A stretch of DNA of 64,000 bases, taken from the NCBI GenBank assembly GCA_012934845.2, contig WNNJ02002751.1, forward strand, positions 248,001 to 312,000. The letters run 5' to 3'. Under the pieces are notes generated by a model. The model had not been told where the DNA came from and did no database searches. It was given only the letters and a program-made list of their open reading frames with translations. Positions 30,096 through 41,600 of this stretch are shown here, piece after piece; the first letter of the stretch is position 1, and every line of letters starts with the position of its first letter. This DNA comes from Pomphorhynchus laevis (taxonomy: Eukaryota; Acanthocephala; Palaeacanthocephala; Echinorhynchida; Pomphorhynchidae). Position numbers and translations under genes: made by a program.

Positions 30096-31865
30096 TGTAT
30101 TAACACGTTCGTTGATTATTTCTATTTTTGCAAGGCTTTAATAAACTTCTATTACTAATGGATTAAATATAAATTCAGAGTAGTGCGGAGTGGTAGAGAA
30201 ATTATTTTAGCTCATTTGTTTTTGTCTATATGGATATGATAAATACAGAAAAATATGTAAATAAAAACGGTGCGTAAAAAATAGAACGATCGAAGGTTGC
30301 CATAAATTATTGTAGTCGTAGTGGTAGTAGTAAAAACACATCATGTGTTACAAATTAGATTAGATGGTGAAATAGGAGGAATTAAGTTTATTACATCTTA
30401 AATAATTGTCTGAGAAATACCAGAGAAATTCATCTGTTTATCATAAATAGCTATGAAATAACATTTAGTAAATGCTAAACTAACATTTAATAGTAAAACA
30501 CGGCGTAAAGTTACATGAATTATCTATTAATACCTGCATTATAGATCAATTAATGGTATACAGCTTTCTGGCTCTATTAGCGAAAATTAAATATTATCTT
30601 TATGCGTATATTCATATATTAAACTACATATTTGCCTGACATTAACAGGATTTTACGTCATATAGACCACGTTATATTTCATATAAATATAATCTTTACG
30701 GCTTAAAAATTATATTCGCACATTGAAGGTATAGAAAAATCGTAAATAAACGAACATTAAAATCACTTTAAATTAAAGAATTATTGAAAATACAAATATT
30801 CGCATTGTGCAATGATTATATCTTTTATTTTATATTTACTACAGACATCAAATTAAAAGATTTAAATCAATTCGAAATTCTTTTAAACCAAAATATTTTA
30901 ATTTAAATAATCGTTTATTTTTAATATTTTAATATCTAAATATATTTTTATTTCTAAATATATCTCTAAATAAACATCTTTAATTTCATTCTTTAATTTT
31001 CATTTTTAATGTTGCATTTTTAGTCATATAATCTTTTGTAAATATTAAATTCAAAATTATACACCACGATATAATATTAAATTGGTGTGGTATAACAACG
31101 TTCTTGGTCCAAATTAATGCCATCACTAAACATTTTAAATGTAAACACTTATAAATTAACTTGACTGATCCTGTGAGCTGAAATTCTTCTGGTTGTGGCA
31201 CGGCATTATCCTCACAGGTATTGTTCCTATTTTTTATACAGCGCGACGATACCAATCATATGAGTAGCAGCTAACGAGGCCCTCACAGGCTGATTAGTAG
31301 CGTCCTGTTGAATCAAGAATAGGAATAATACATGTGAGGATAATGTCGTGGCAGAAACAGAAAGACAAATTAATGTCAGTTTGTACTTGAATTATAAAAG
31401 AATAAACGATTAATAAGAAGATAAATTGGTGGTAGGTTTTCGATAAGCAATCTAAAACGGTATGGTTCACGTTTGTGAACCATATTTCAGTACAAAATAT
31501 TTAAGGGTTTTCATCGTTGTCGTCAAAACGCTGCGTCATTTCGCTATCATTGATAACGGCAAAATCTTCATTTCTAAGTGTAACGAAGTTGTTTGGTGAT
31601 GATTCTTCCAATTTTGAAGTTTGAGGGTGAGCTCTTCCCAGCCACTATTGGTGGATCTCAAGTTATGGAGTGCTTCTAATTGTCATGAGTTGTTATCAAA
31701 TATTTAGATGTTGGACAAGTATCGATCGAATCATTTTCAACTTTGTTCGAGAACAGGGCCGATTTTTCTGTAGAAACCACAAATCCACGGTCATCTTTCA
31801 TCCTAACACCGGCATACTGCTGGTTTGATTGTAACAATTTCACAACATCGATAGCTTCAAATCAT
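30096..31865. other. AT-rich intergenic region upstream of the LIM gene
   Basis: About 1.77 kb without a supported gene. It presumably holds the LIM promoter next to 30096, although no TATA box stands out. It also contains the foldback at 31191-31355. Short frames here look like chance. Confidence 0.55.
31191..31355. repeat. Foldback (MITE-like) inverted repeat
   Basis: Left arm 31191-31235 (ggcattatcctcacaggtattgttcctat) and right arm 31315-31355 (ataggaataatacatgtgaggataatgtc) pair with about four mismatches around an 80-bp loop. Likely a small non-autonomous element. Confidence 0.6.
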
Positions 31866-32100
31866 TACTTAAATCGTCTCTATCTTCTCCCACAATAACA
31901 TCATCCTCCCCTCACGATCTTGCCTTTCTTATTGACTCTGAACTGACATCCACTCTTGATCTTCTCGTTCCCTTCAAGCATCACCCTCACCGTCGCATGC
32001 ACGTAGTCCATGATTTGACATACAATGTCTACTCTCGAAGCGTCGACTCCGTCATGCTTTTCGAGCCTATCAGCTCTCCTAGATGTGATATCCGCTCGAT
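31866..32100 (+). mobile_element. L2b LINE fragment (L2b-2)
   Basis: Matches 13255-13460 of L2b-1 (actctgaactgacatccactcttgat; tcgaagcgtcgactccgtcatgc). It is a short piece of the endonuclease-RT linker with no open frame of its own. It ends at a TA microsatellite. Confidence 0.7.
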
Positions 32101-32103
32101 CAC

Positions 32104-32104
32104 T

Positions 32105-32167
<63 letters not shown>
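32104..32167. repeat. (TA)n microsatellite
   Basis: About 30 TA units separate the L2b fragment from the hammerhead-bearing repeats. The apparent open frames across it encode only YIYIYI runs. Confidence 0.95.
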
Positions 32168-32173
<6 letters not shown>

Positions 32174-32362
32174 ACACCTGCCCTGGGACACTCACTGGTG
32201 TACTCATAAATATATCACTATGTTTTCCTCATGAAGAGGCATAAACACCAGGCAGCATTCTATATATCCTCATCAGACTAAGAAATAGAACCGAATTATT
32301 CTTGCATTATTCAAAGTCGCTACGTATGCCCAGTCATCCTATGTGTGACGACAAACTTCACA

Positions 32363-32404
32363 ACGGTATACGCGTTTCGCTCTTACGGAGCTCATCAGTA
32401 CCGT
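32363..32404 (-). ncRNA. Hammerhead ribozyme, type I, intact core
   Basis: The minus strand reads ACGGTA (stem I), CTGATGA, GCTC-CGTAA-GAGC (stem II, four perfect pairs), GAAA, a minimal stem III closed by C-G, the GTA cleavage triplet, then TACCGT (stem I, six perfect pairs). All conserved core bases of the hammerhead are present. Cleavage would fall after the A of GTA. Confidence 0.85.
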
Positions 32405-32870
32405 GACTTCTATAATCATATATAGGCACCTTTAAACACGCTTAAACAGTGTTCAAAGCTTGAAAAACAGAACTACCTTTAATCTGAATCATCGGAGGGA
32501 ATTTAGCATAAGCACTGTGCATGGCAGTGACTATTGCAGTTTAACCATACATCCGGCACTAAATTCTTTTTAATAGAAATGCTGTTTAACAGGGACACTT
32601 AAAAGTGTGAAAATATATAAAATATAATTTGTTGTTACACCTGCCCTGGGACACTCACTGGTGTACTCATAAATATATCACTATGTTTTCCACATGAAGA
32701 GGCATAAACACCAGGCAGCATTCTATATATCCTCATCAGACTAAGAAATAGAACCGAATGCACACATGCTAAATTCCCTCCGATGATTCAGATTAAGGGT
32801 AGTTCTGTCTTTCAAGCTTTAAAAACTGTTTAAGCGTGTGTTAAGGTGCCTATAGATGATTATAGAAGTC

Positions 32871-32912
32871 ACGGTACTGATGAACTCCGTTAGAGCGAAA
32901 AACGTATACCGT
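32871..32912 (+). ncRNA. Hammerhead ribozyme, decayed copy
   Basis: Same layout on the plus strand. Stem I is intact and CTGATGA and GAAA are kept, but stem II has one mismatch (ACTC/GAGC) and stem III is weakened (GAAAAAC in place of GAAACGC). It is probably poorly active. Confidence 0.7.
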
Positions 32913-33330
32913 TGTGAAGTTTGTCGTCACACATAGGATTACTGGGCATACGTAGCGACTTTGAATAATGCTAGAATAATTCGGTTCTATTTCTTAGTCA
33001 GATGAGGATATATAGAATGCTGCCTGGTGTTTATGCCTCTTCATGTGGAAAACATAGTGATATATTTATGAGTACAAAGTGAGTGTCCCACGGCAGGTGT
33101 AACAACAAATTATATTTTATATATTTTCACACTTTTAAGTGTCCCTGTTAAACAGCATTTCTATTAAAAAGAATTTAGTGCCTGATGCATGGTTAAACTG
33201 TAATAGTCACTGCCATGCACAGTGCTTATGCTAAATTCTCTCCGATGATTCAGATTAAGGGTAGTTCTGTTTTTCAAGCTTTAAACACTGTTTAAGCGTG
33301 TTAAGGTGCCTATAGATGATTATAGAAGTC

Positions 33331-33372
33331 ACGGTACTGATGAGCTCCGTAAGAGTGAAACGCGTATACCGT
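33331..33372 (+). ncRNA. Hammerhead ribozyme, near-intact copy
   Basis: Plus-strand copy with a perfect stem I (ACGGTA/TACCGT), CTGATGA, stem II with a G-U closing pair (GCTC/GAGT), GAAAC and the GTA triplet. Expected to fold. Confidence 0.8.
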
Positions 33373-33385
33373 TGTGAAGTTTAAT

Positions 33386-33570
33386 AATAATACAATAATT
33401 TATTTAACGTGGCAAATGCGTGCAAAATGCACGCTTACATGACCACTAACAAACAAAAAAAGAACATCAAAGATCACAGGTAATTAGTTAATTGTTGAAA
33501 AAGAATTGGATTTGGCGTTTGAAGTACAGCATGTATGTTGATTGGCGGATATGAATAGGCAGTTGATTCC
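33386..33570 (-). mobile_element. L2b LINE 3' end (L2b-3)
   Basis: The minus strand matches L2-type 3' ends: the aatttatttaacgtggcaaatgcgtgc motif near 33400-33425 also occurs at 42536-42570, and the coding end resembles QLPIHIRQST. It is interrupted at 33570 by the Penelope repeat (tgcgcaggaaggacacc). Confidence 0.7.
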
Positions 33571-36356
33571 ACATGCGCAGGAAGGACACCAAGATTCGCT
33601 TGAATCTCTTTTTGTAACTTGATTCCACGTGGAGTGACGTTATTGTCAAGACAGTATTGCAGAAATTGAAAGTGTGTTTTTATTTTAGACTTTTTGATAC
33701 TTTGCTGGGTCTCTCTTGAGACGCTATTATGTATTGAATTACAATTATTCATTAACAGCCTCTAGAGGTCTATTTCAAGACGCTATAAATAATCTGTTTA
33801 ATTATCAGTTAATTAATCCAGAGAACAAAAACTTCTAATTTATTAACACAACGCGTTTCGAAAAATTTCTTCTTCAGGTGATTACACTAGATATTTTCTG
33901 CAGTATATATCTTGATTCCGACATGAAAGAATTCAGCGTATATCAATCACATACCAAAATTCCAATTATCATGGTACATGATATTCATGATACTTATTTA
34001 GCATTTTATCACTCATGATTTGTCCTATCCAATATTGCTCCGTTTGTTTCCTTTCATAGATATTTTTAAACCCTCCTTGTACAATTTGCGTTGATAATAT
34101 ATGATTTGGAAACTCAATTTTGTGATTAACCACTCCATCAAATCCTATTTTGTTCTTTAGAATATCAGCACGTCTATTGTTCATTCTCAAGTTTAATTGT
34201 CTACCGCTCTCTCCGATATACTGTTTTTGACAATCATTGCATGTTGATAAATATATTATATTCTTTGATTTACAAGTATGGTTACCTCTTGTTTTGTACG
34301 TTAACCCGGTGTGTTGACTCTTAAATGTGTTTGTAACATTCACTATATCCGCACAACATTTACATCCTTTAATTTACATGGAGCTGAGCTACCCATACTT
34401 TTCGTCGCTTCTGTCATATTTTTAATTTTTGAATGTACAATTTGACTTTTAATGTTTTTGTTGTTTTTAAAATTCACCTTAACTCTGTTTAGGCTGGTCA
34501 AATTTTGATCTTTGTTTGTGTTTAGTAATTTGTTAATATTTTCAAATGCTGCGTTATACTCTAGAATGCAATTAATATTTTTATTGTCCTCCGAGCAGGC
34601 TTCCTCTTTGTGGTTTTTCAGCAAAATAGATCTGTTCATTTTTCTGACTCTGTTGTACTGTGTTAGGCATTGCCTATGAGAATATCCCCTATTTTTTAAT
34701 TGGTCCATCAATATTTACTACTTGATTCAAATTGTGAGTTCTCGTTGCATATTTTCCTTCTGCGGATAAATTCATTGTATATCAATGTTCTTTTTGTTTT
34801 TGGTGGATGAAAGCTGCTAGCGTGCACATATGATGCCACGTTTGATTCCTTTTCCTACAGAGTTGTTTGAATCCTTCTGCGCTCATCTCTGTAAATAGTT
34901 GTATCTAAAAAGTTCGTATTTCCGTTGCTTTCTGGTAAGCCCAATGTAAATTTTAGTTCACTAAAACGATTTAGATCTGCTACAAGTTCTTGTAAGCTTT
35001 CAATGTTGTATGGGCAAACTATTAAGATGTCGTCGATGTATCTAAACCAAACTTGAGGTTTAAGTCTTCGAGTTTTTAGATACTGCTACTCAATCTCAGC
35101 TACATATAGGTTGGCGTATACGGGCGCTACCGATGTACCCATTGCAGTCCCGTTCTTTTGTATTAATAATCTATCGTTAAATTCAAAACAGTTGTTTCTG
35201 AGTACTAGTTCGAGAAGTGCTCCAGTTTTGTCAATTTCATTTTGTTAATAATCCCTTTGAACCATTCTTTCCTTTATTGCATCAATTCCCATCATTGTGT
35301 CGATTGATGTATATAGCGACTCTACATCAAGCGTTGCAAATATAGAGTGTTTATGTATTGTTAGTTCATTGTTTTGTAATTTCCGAAGAAAATCATCGGT
35401 GCTCCTAATATGTGATTGGACATGATCAAGTAATGGTTGTAGTTGTTTACTGATGTATTTAGATATGTTTTCACTGCATGTATTGCAGTTACTAACAATC
35501 TGTCTTCCAGGTACTGGTACACTATTTTTGTGTAACTTGGTTAGGAGATAGAATCTACCAGGAAGTGGGTTTTGACAGTCATTGCTTTATCATGTTGTAA
35601 AATATTTTTGCTTTTGTTAATTGCATTCATTATCGTGTCTTTATAATCTTCATTGCTCAGCTCTTTATATGTATCAGTATTTAATTGCCTTTCTGCCTCA
35701 TGTATGTAGTCCGCTTTACCCCATATTACAACTTTCCCACCTTTGTCCGCTTGTTTTATTACAATTTCTGTATTTTTCTTTAATTGCGTAATTCCTTTCA
35801 TTAATGAAGGATTCATATTATATTCTCTCTTCGCATTGGGTTTCATATAAATCAATTTTCGAATGTCAGGTTTATTTATGTATTGATTGATTGTCAGATG
35901 TCTTAATTCTGAATTTTCTATATCTTTGTGTATTCCGACACTAGTTTTCTTGATCGCTCGTACGAAATATTGTCTGTTGAACTCTCTAACAGAGGGTATA
36001 AATTTTAATCCTAGCTCTAGTAAGTTTATTTGTTCTTCTAGGATATCTATATTTGAGATATTCTCTACTATGCTGGTAGAGATTGTGTTGTTTTTTAACT
36101 TTCTTCTTTTATTCCTAAACCTTCTGTTCGGATGATATTCTAGATTATAGAATTCGATCGGATATACTTCTTTACCAGTTATGATTTTTAACTTTTTACA
36201 TTTGTTTTTAATCCAATATTTATATTCGTTTTCATTAATGTTACATCGATCCGTATTATACATATAACCAAATAAGTTTCGAAGTGTTCGTGTTAATTCT
36301 GTTTCAGCGTGCTTTATAATTCTTTGCCATTGCTCGTTAATGCGCTTGTTGACATG
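33571..36356 (-). mobile_element. Canonical Penelope-like element, copy P1
   Basis: Minus-strand Penelope with the classical domain order, RT followed by C-terminal GIY-YIG. The RT start (36263-35541) includes LGLKFIPSVREFN, IYMKPNAKREYNMNP and IVIKQADKGGKVVIWGKADYI. The RT palm lies at 35500-34950 in broken frames. The C-terminus (34343-33969) has NIIYLSTC...KQYIGESGRQLNLR, the GIY-YIG core, after a Cys-rich CKSKN segment. About three or four breaks. Copy P2 follows head-to-tail with an almost identical 3' repeat (33571-33968 against 36357-36788), the pseudo-LTR arrangement of the family. Confidence 0.85.
33846..33887 (-). ncRNA. Hammerhead-like motif in the P1 repeat
   Basis: The minus strand reads CAC-CTGAAGA, an A/T palindromic stem, CGAAAC-GCGTTGTG. 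CTGANGA and GAAA fit the hammerhead core (position 7 may vary), and CAC/GTG can form a short stem I. Hammerheads are known in Penelope pseudo-LTRs. Stem II is weak, so this is only a candidate. Confidence 0.45.
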
Positions 36357-38561
36357 CGCAGGAAGGACACCAAGATTCGCTTAAATCTCTTTTTGTAACT
36401 TGATTCCACGTGGAGTGACGTTATTGTCAAGACAGTATTGCAGACATTGAAAGTGTGTTTTTATTTTAGACTTTTTGATACTTTGCTGGGTCTCTCTTGA
36501 GACGCTATTATGTATTGAATTACAATTATTCATTAACAGCCTCTAGAGGTCTATTTCAAGACGCTATAAATAATCTGTTTAATTATCAGTTAATTAATCC
36601 AGAGAACAAAAACTTCTAATTTATTAACACAAGGCGTTTCGAAAATTTTCTTCTTCAGGTGATTACACTAGATATTTTCTGCAGTATATATCTTGATTCC
36701 GACATGAAAGAATTCAGCGTATATCAATCACATACCAAAATTCCAATTATCATGGTACATGATATTCATGATACTTATTTAGCATTTTATCACTCATGAT
36801 TTGTCCTATCCAATATTGCTCCGTTTATTTCCTTTCATAGATATTTTTAAACCCTCCCTATACAATTTGCGTTGATAATATATGATTTAGAAATTCAATT
36901 TTGTGATAAACCACTCCATCAAATCCTATTTTGTTCTTTAGAATATCAGCACGTCTATTGTTCATTCTCAAGTTTAATTGTCTACCGCTCTCTCCGATAT
37001 ACTGTTTTTGACAATCATTGCATGTTGATAAATATATTATATTCTTTGATTTACAAGTATGGTTACCTCTTGTTTTGTACGTTAACCCGGTGTGTTGACT
37101 CTTAAATGTGTTTGTAACATTCACTATATCTGCACAACATTTACATCTTTTATCTTTACATGGAGCTGAGCTACCCATACTTTTCGTCGCTTCTGTCATA
37201 TTTTTAATTTTTGAATGTACAATTTGACTTTTAATGTTTTTGTTGTTTTTAAAATACACCTTAACTCCGTTTAGGCTGATCAAATTTTGATCTTTGTTTG
37301 TGTTTAGTAATTTGTTAATATTTTCAAATGCTGCGTTAAACTCTAGAATACAATTAATATTTTTATTGTCCTCCGAGCAGGCTTCCTCTTTGTGGTTTTT
37401 CAGCAAAATTGATCTGTTCATTTTTCTAACTCTGTTGTACTGTGTTAGGCACTGCCTATGAGAATATGCCCCTATTTTTTAATTGGTCCATCAATATTTT
37501 ACTACTTGATTCAAATTGTGATTTCTCGCTGCATATTTTCCTTCTGCGGATAAATTCATTGTATATCAATGTTCTTTTTGTTTTTGGTGGATGAAAGCTG
37601 CTAGCGTGCACATATGATGCCACGTTTGATTCCTTTTCATACAGAGTTGTTTGAATCCTTCTGCGCTCATCTCTGTAAATAGTTGTATCTAAAAAGTTCG
37701 TATTTCCGTTGCTTTCTGGTAAGGCCAATGTAAATTTTAGTTCACTAAAACGATTTAGATCTGCTACAAGTTCTTGTAAGCTTTCAATGTTGTATGGCCA
37801 AACTATTAAGATGTCCTCGATTTATTTAAACCAAACTTGAGGTTTAATTCTTTGAGTTTTTAGATACTGCTCCTCAATCTCAGCTACATATAGGTTGGCG
37901 TATACGGGCGCTACCGATGTACCAATTGCAGTCCCGTTCTTTTGTATTAATAATCTATCATTAAATTCAAAACAGTTGTTTCTGAGTACTAGTTCGAGAA
38001 GTACTCCAGTTTTGTCAATTTCATTTTGTTCATAATCCCATTGAACCATTCTTTCCTTTATTGCATCAATTCTTATCATTGTGTCGATTGATGTATATAG
38101 CGACTCTACATCAAGCGTTGCAAATATAGAGTGTTTATGTATTGTTAGTTCATTGTTTTGTAATTTCCGAAGAAAATCATCGGTGCTCCTAATATGTGAT
38201 TGGACATGATCAAGTAATGGTTGTAGTTGTTTACTGATGTATTTAGATATGTTTTCACTGCATGTATTGCAGTTACTAACAATCGGTCTTCCAGGTACCG
38301 GTACACTATTTTTGTGTAACTTGGGTAGGAGATAGAATCTACTAGGAAGTGGGTTTTGACAGTCATTGCTTTATCATGTTGTAAAATATTATTGCTTTTG
38401 TTAATTGCATTCATTATCGTGTCTTTATAATCTTCATTGCTCAGCTCTTTATATGTATCAGTATTTAATTGCCTTTCTGCCTCATGTATGTAGTCCGCTT
38501 TACCCCATATTACAACTTTCCCCTCTTTGTCCGCTTGTTTTATTACAATTTCTGTATTGTA
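36357..38561 (-). mobile_element. Canonical Penelope-like element, copy P2
   Basis: Nearly identical to P1 over the pseudo-LTR, GIY-YIG (37421-36858) and RT palm (38079-37822: NRLLIQKNGTAIGTSVAPVYANLYVAEIEEQ, the motif B region), with about three breaks. It lacks the N-terminal part and stops at 38561, where a ubiquilin-like gene fragment begins. Confidence 0.85.
36627..36668 (-). ncRNA. Hammerhead-like motif in the P2 repeat
   Basis: Same position as in P1. Here the stem II palindrome is better (GAAAATTTTC) and the arm after GAAAC reads GCCTTGTG. Candidate only. Confidence 0.4.
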
Positions 38562-38589
38562 ATACAAAATACTATAATTTTAAATACAC

Positions 38590-39083
38590 AAAAGGAATAA
38601 ATTTTAAGAACAATTTAGTCAATCAATCAAAATCTTCATTACGTTCCACAGCCATTTTTGCGTCCCCCATAGATGCAGCAAGCTCTTCCAGATTAGTATC
38701 ACGGCTATGGAATCCCAATGTCTGCATTTGTACAAGTTCGGATGCATAAAGATGTTCTTGAGTTTGGTTTGGTTGTTGATTTGTCGGCTGATGTTGCTGG
38801 AGATGAAGACGATCTAATGGTTGAAACAACGAAGCAGTATAATCTTGATTTGAGTATTGTAAATTTTGAAATACTGTTGTTGCATAAGCTGTTTGTCTAT
38901 TGCTTGGTGATCGAAAAGAATCCACATCAGATGAAGTAGGTTGACTATTCATTTGATTATCGACTAGACCGCTTACATTTGAAGATATCAACTGTGAATA
39001 TACTTGTGGGGATGTGTCCCTAAGACGAATTAGATTCTTTAGAATTTGTACAATCGTCCTCAATGCTCGAGTATTTGTGCATA
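38590..39083 (-). pseudogene. Ubiquilin-like gene fragment (C-terminal, UBA domain)
   Basis: A minus-strand open frame without introns starts in NTRALRTIVQILKNLIRL near 39080, which resembles the NPRA(M/L)QALLQIQQGL stretch of ubiquilins. After a Gln/Ser-rich middle it ends with a UBA domain, LVQMQTLGFHSRDTNLEELAAS..GDAKMAVE, at about 38720-38630. Ubiquilins shuttle ubiquitinated proteins to the proteasome, and the UBA binds ubiquitin. The N-terminal ubiquitin-like and STI1 parts are missing, so this is a fragment. No ATG starts the frame. It sits exactly between Penelope pieces P2 and P3. The stop codon at 38623 falls naturally just after the UBA. Confidence 0.75.
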
Positions 39084-39938
39084 GATATTTTTAAACCCTC
39101 CTTATACAATTTGCGTTGATAATATATGATTTGGAAACTCAATTTTGTGATTAACCACTCCATCAAATCCTATTTTGTTCTTTAGAATATCAGCACGTCT
39201 ATTGTTCATTCTCAAGTTTAATTGTCTACCGCTCTCTCCGATATACTGTTTTTGACAATCATTGCATGTTGATAAATATATTATATTCTTTGATTTACAA
39301 GTATGGTTACCTCTTGTTTTGTACGTTAACCCGGTGTGTTGACTCTTAAATGTGTTTGTAACATTCACTATATCTGCACAACATTTACATCTTTTATCTT
39401 TACATGGAGCTGAGCTACCCATACTTTTCGTCGCTTCTGTCATATTTTTAATTTTTGAATGTACAATTTGACTTTTAATGTTTTTGTTGTTTTTAAAATA
39501 CACCTTAACTCCGTTTAGGCTGATCAAATTTTGATCTTTGTTTGTGTTTAGTAATTTGTTAATATTTTCAAATGCTGCGTTAAACTCTAGAATACAATTA
39601 ATATTTTTATTGTCCTCCGAGCAGGCTTCCTCTTTGTGGTTTTTCAGCAAAATTGATCTGTTCATTTTTCTAACTCTGTTGTACTGTGTTAGGCACTGCC
39701 TATGAGAATATGCCCTATTTTTTAATTGGTTCATCAATATTTTACTACTTGATTCAAATTGTGATTTCTCGTTGCATATTTTCCTTCTGCGAATAAATTC
39801 ATTGTATATCAATGTTCTTTTTGTTTTTGGTGGATGAAAGCTGCTAGCGTGCACATATGATGCCACGTTTGATTCCTTTTCATACAGAGTGGTTTGAATC
39901 CTTCTGCGCTCATCTCTGTAAATAGTTGTATCTAAAAA
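39084..39938 (-). mobile_element. Canonical Penelope-like element, fragment P3
   Basis: A minus-strand copy of the connector and GIY-YIG part (39866-39102), nearly identical to P2, uninterrupted over 254 codons. Both ends are truncated: it begins where the ubiquilin fragment ends and stops at 39938 within the RT C-terminus. Confidence 0.85.
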
Positions 39939-40169
39939 GTTCTAGATTACAAAATATTCTCAATTATAAAATTTTCTTTAGTAAATTTTCTATAGTAAAT
40001 TTTTAAATTTACTCAATTACAAAATCTTCGCCGGTCTCATCTCCACCTACCACGTACCAAATGCAATTCCTCGTGGCAGCATAAAATCAACATTTCATTA
40101 AACTTCAAGTCTCTGTGGTATACTTTCAAATCAATACTTTCCCGCTCCTCTTCTTCTTGCAACATCAAT
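39939..40169. other. Low-complexity intergenic stretch
   Basis: AT-rich sequence with repeats of aaattttctatagtaaa-type. No gene or known element is recognised before L2b-4 begins. Confidence 0.5.
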
Positions 40170-41030
40170 CTCCATGATTATTCATCATTTCTTTAGACCA
40201 AAGTATCTACGTTGCTCTCTCACAGCTCCGTATCCATCCCATCTAACCGCTACTCTCCTCGCATCATCCTCCCGAAACTCTTTCATATTCTCCCTGTCTC
40301 ACCTGCCGAAGTCTCATCTGTCCTCATGTCATTTCCCGACAAAACCTCACATGCCGATACCTGCATACCCCATACTTAAATCCCTATGCTCAATGATATC
40401 CTTTTTCTTTACCACCTTGTTTAACTCGTCCATTCACAGTCATATCTTCCTTCACACTAGAAATCTGGTATCGTTTGTGCACTATTTAAGAAACAATCGC
40501 TCGACCCCTCTCTTTTTTCTAGCTTTCGCCAAATTTCACGCATACACGATATTGCAATTTCTGCTTCTAACTGTCTTTCTTCTATCTATTAACGTCTCTT
40601 CCATCTTCGAATCGTTTTAAACCCAGAAAAGTCCAAAATAATGTGAATCCTCCCCCGTCAACCTAACATATCTCCTACCCTGTATATTTTGCTTCATCAA
40701 TCATCCCTATGGTCAACAATCTCACTTTCTTAGAATTCCATTTGATTCCAATGACATCCGCTGTATCCGCCCCCTCATCGACTTCCGATCCTGTATGTCT
40801 CTTCTTTCATCGCTTCTTTTCCCTAATATCGATTACTGCCTCAGCCTTTTCGCCAATTCTCCAAAATCCATCATCCTACCCCTATAATACATCCTCAATT
40901 CCGCCATTCGAGTGCTCCTACGTATCCATCACTTTGAACATACATCCACATATCTTGCCTAACTCTCCTGGCCCACCATTCACATCCGCATACAACTCCG
41001 CCTTCTTCTAATAACTTTTCGTCTCATTTA
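40170..41030 (+). mobile_element. L2b LINE, decayed (L2b-4)
   Basis: Plus-strand remains of ORF2: the linker/RT start (FFTTLFNSSIHSHIF near 40410-40450; compare LTTLFNSSIRSRTF of L2-C) and the later RT/3' part (MVNNLTFLEFHLIPM near 40709-40750; compare VHNLTFLGFHFDD in L2b-5). Many frame breaks and an internal loss of motifs A-C. The copy is old. Confidence 0.7.
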
Positions 41031-41139
41031 AGTTCCAAAGAGGAGGTCGACTAAGTCGATCGGTCATTCTAGGCTATCAAGACGCTCCGCTCGATTTTGA
41101 ATCGAAGCATCTGTATCTCGAAATGTTAATCACATCTAG

Positions 41140-41600
41140 ATGGTCTTTTTTTTCAACATTTTGAACTTAAATGTGATAAAATTGTGAAGGTAACATCTGG
41201 ACTGTCCGAACTAGGCAAATTATCTTTTGATGCGGGATTACGATATTATTATATAATGCTGCTTCCAAGACTATAATATGGACTAGCTTGTATATGGGTA
41301 GACTTGACTTCAGAAAACTTTTACCAGTTAGATAAGTGTATGTCAAGATTTATAAAAAGGTTAGTAGGCGTATCTCCAAAAACTTCATCCACGGCTGTTC
41401 AAGTTCTAGCAAGGCTGCCTCCTTTATCAGTTTCATTGCAGAAAGAGATGAATCTTCCTTTGACTGATGGTTTTCTTAAAAATCTAAATTTCTTCTACGG
41501 CAAAGTACTTAAACTTGATCAGAATATCTATCAGACTCCTGCTTTTCTTCAAACAGCTTGGTGTAGCCCTCTCACAAGTAAGCGCACTTTAATCTGAAGG
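41140..41600 (+). mobile_element. LINE reverse-transcriptase C-terminal fragment, unclassified
   Basis: The frame 41304-41597 (LTSENFYQLDKCMSRFIKRLVGVSPKTSSTAVQVLARLPPLS) resembles the C-terminal domain of LINE RT proteins, where a basic stretch is followed by a Leu/Pro box. The upstream frame (YYYIMLLPRL.YGLACIWV) fits the region after motif E. It matches no other copy in the window. The assignment is weak. Confidence 0.45.

Larger units (their letters stand above)
32168..33385. mobile_element. Hammerhead-bearing repeat units, direct and inverted (retrozyme-like)
   Basis: One unit of about 464 bp (32168-32631) is followed by a direct repeat of its first about 128 bp (32632-32760). Then an inverted partial unit (about 32770-33107) and a further inverted partial unit (33108-33385) follow. 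So the layout is a-b-a then b'-a'-b' on the opposite strand. Each b part holds a type I hammerhead core. There is no ORF. Small tandem hammerhead units of a few hundred bp are known as retrozymes in animals and plants and are thought to move with Penelope-type or LTR machinery. A Penelope pseudo-LTR relic is the alternative. Confidence 0.7.

Noticed and set aside
31997-32234. Small ORFs crossing the TA microsatellite
   Set aside because: They encode YIYIYI or its equivalent in each frame and have no other content.
32168-33385. CRISPR or satellite array
   Set aside because: There are only three or four partial units in mixed orientation with hammerhead cores. There are no regular spacers.
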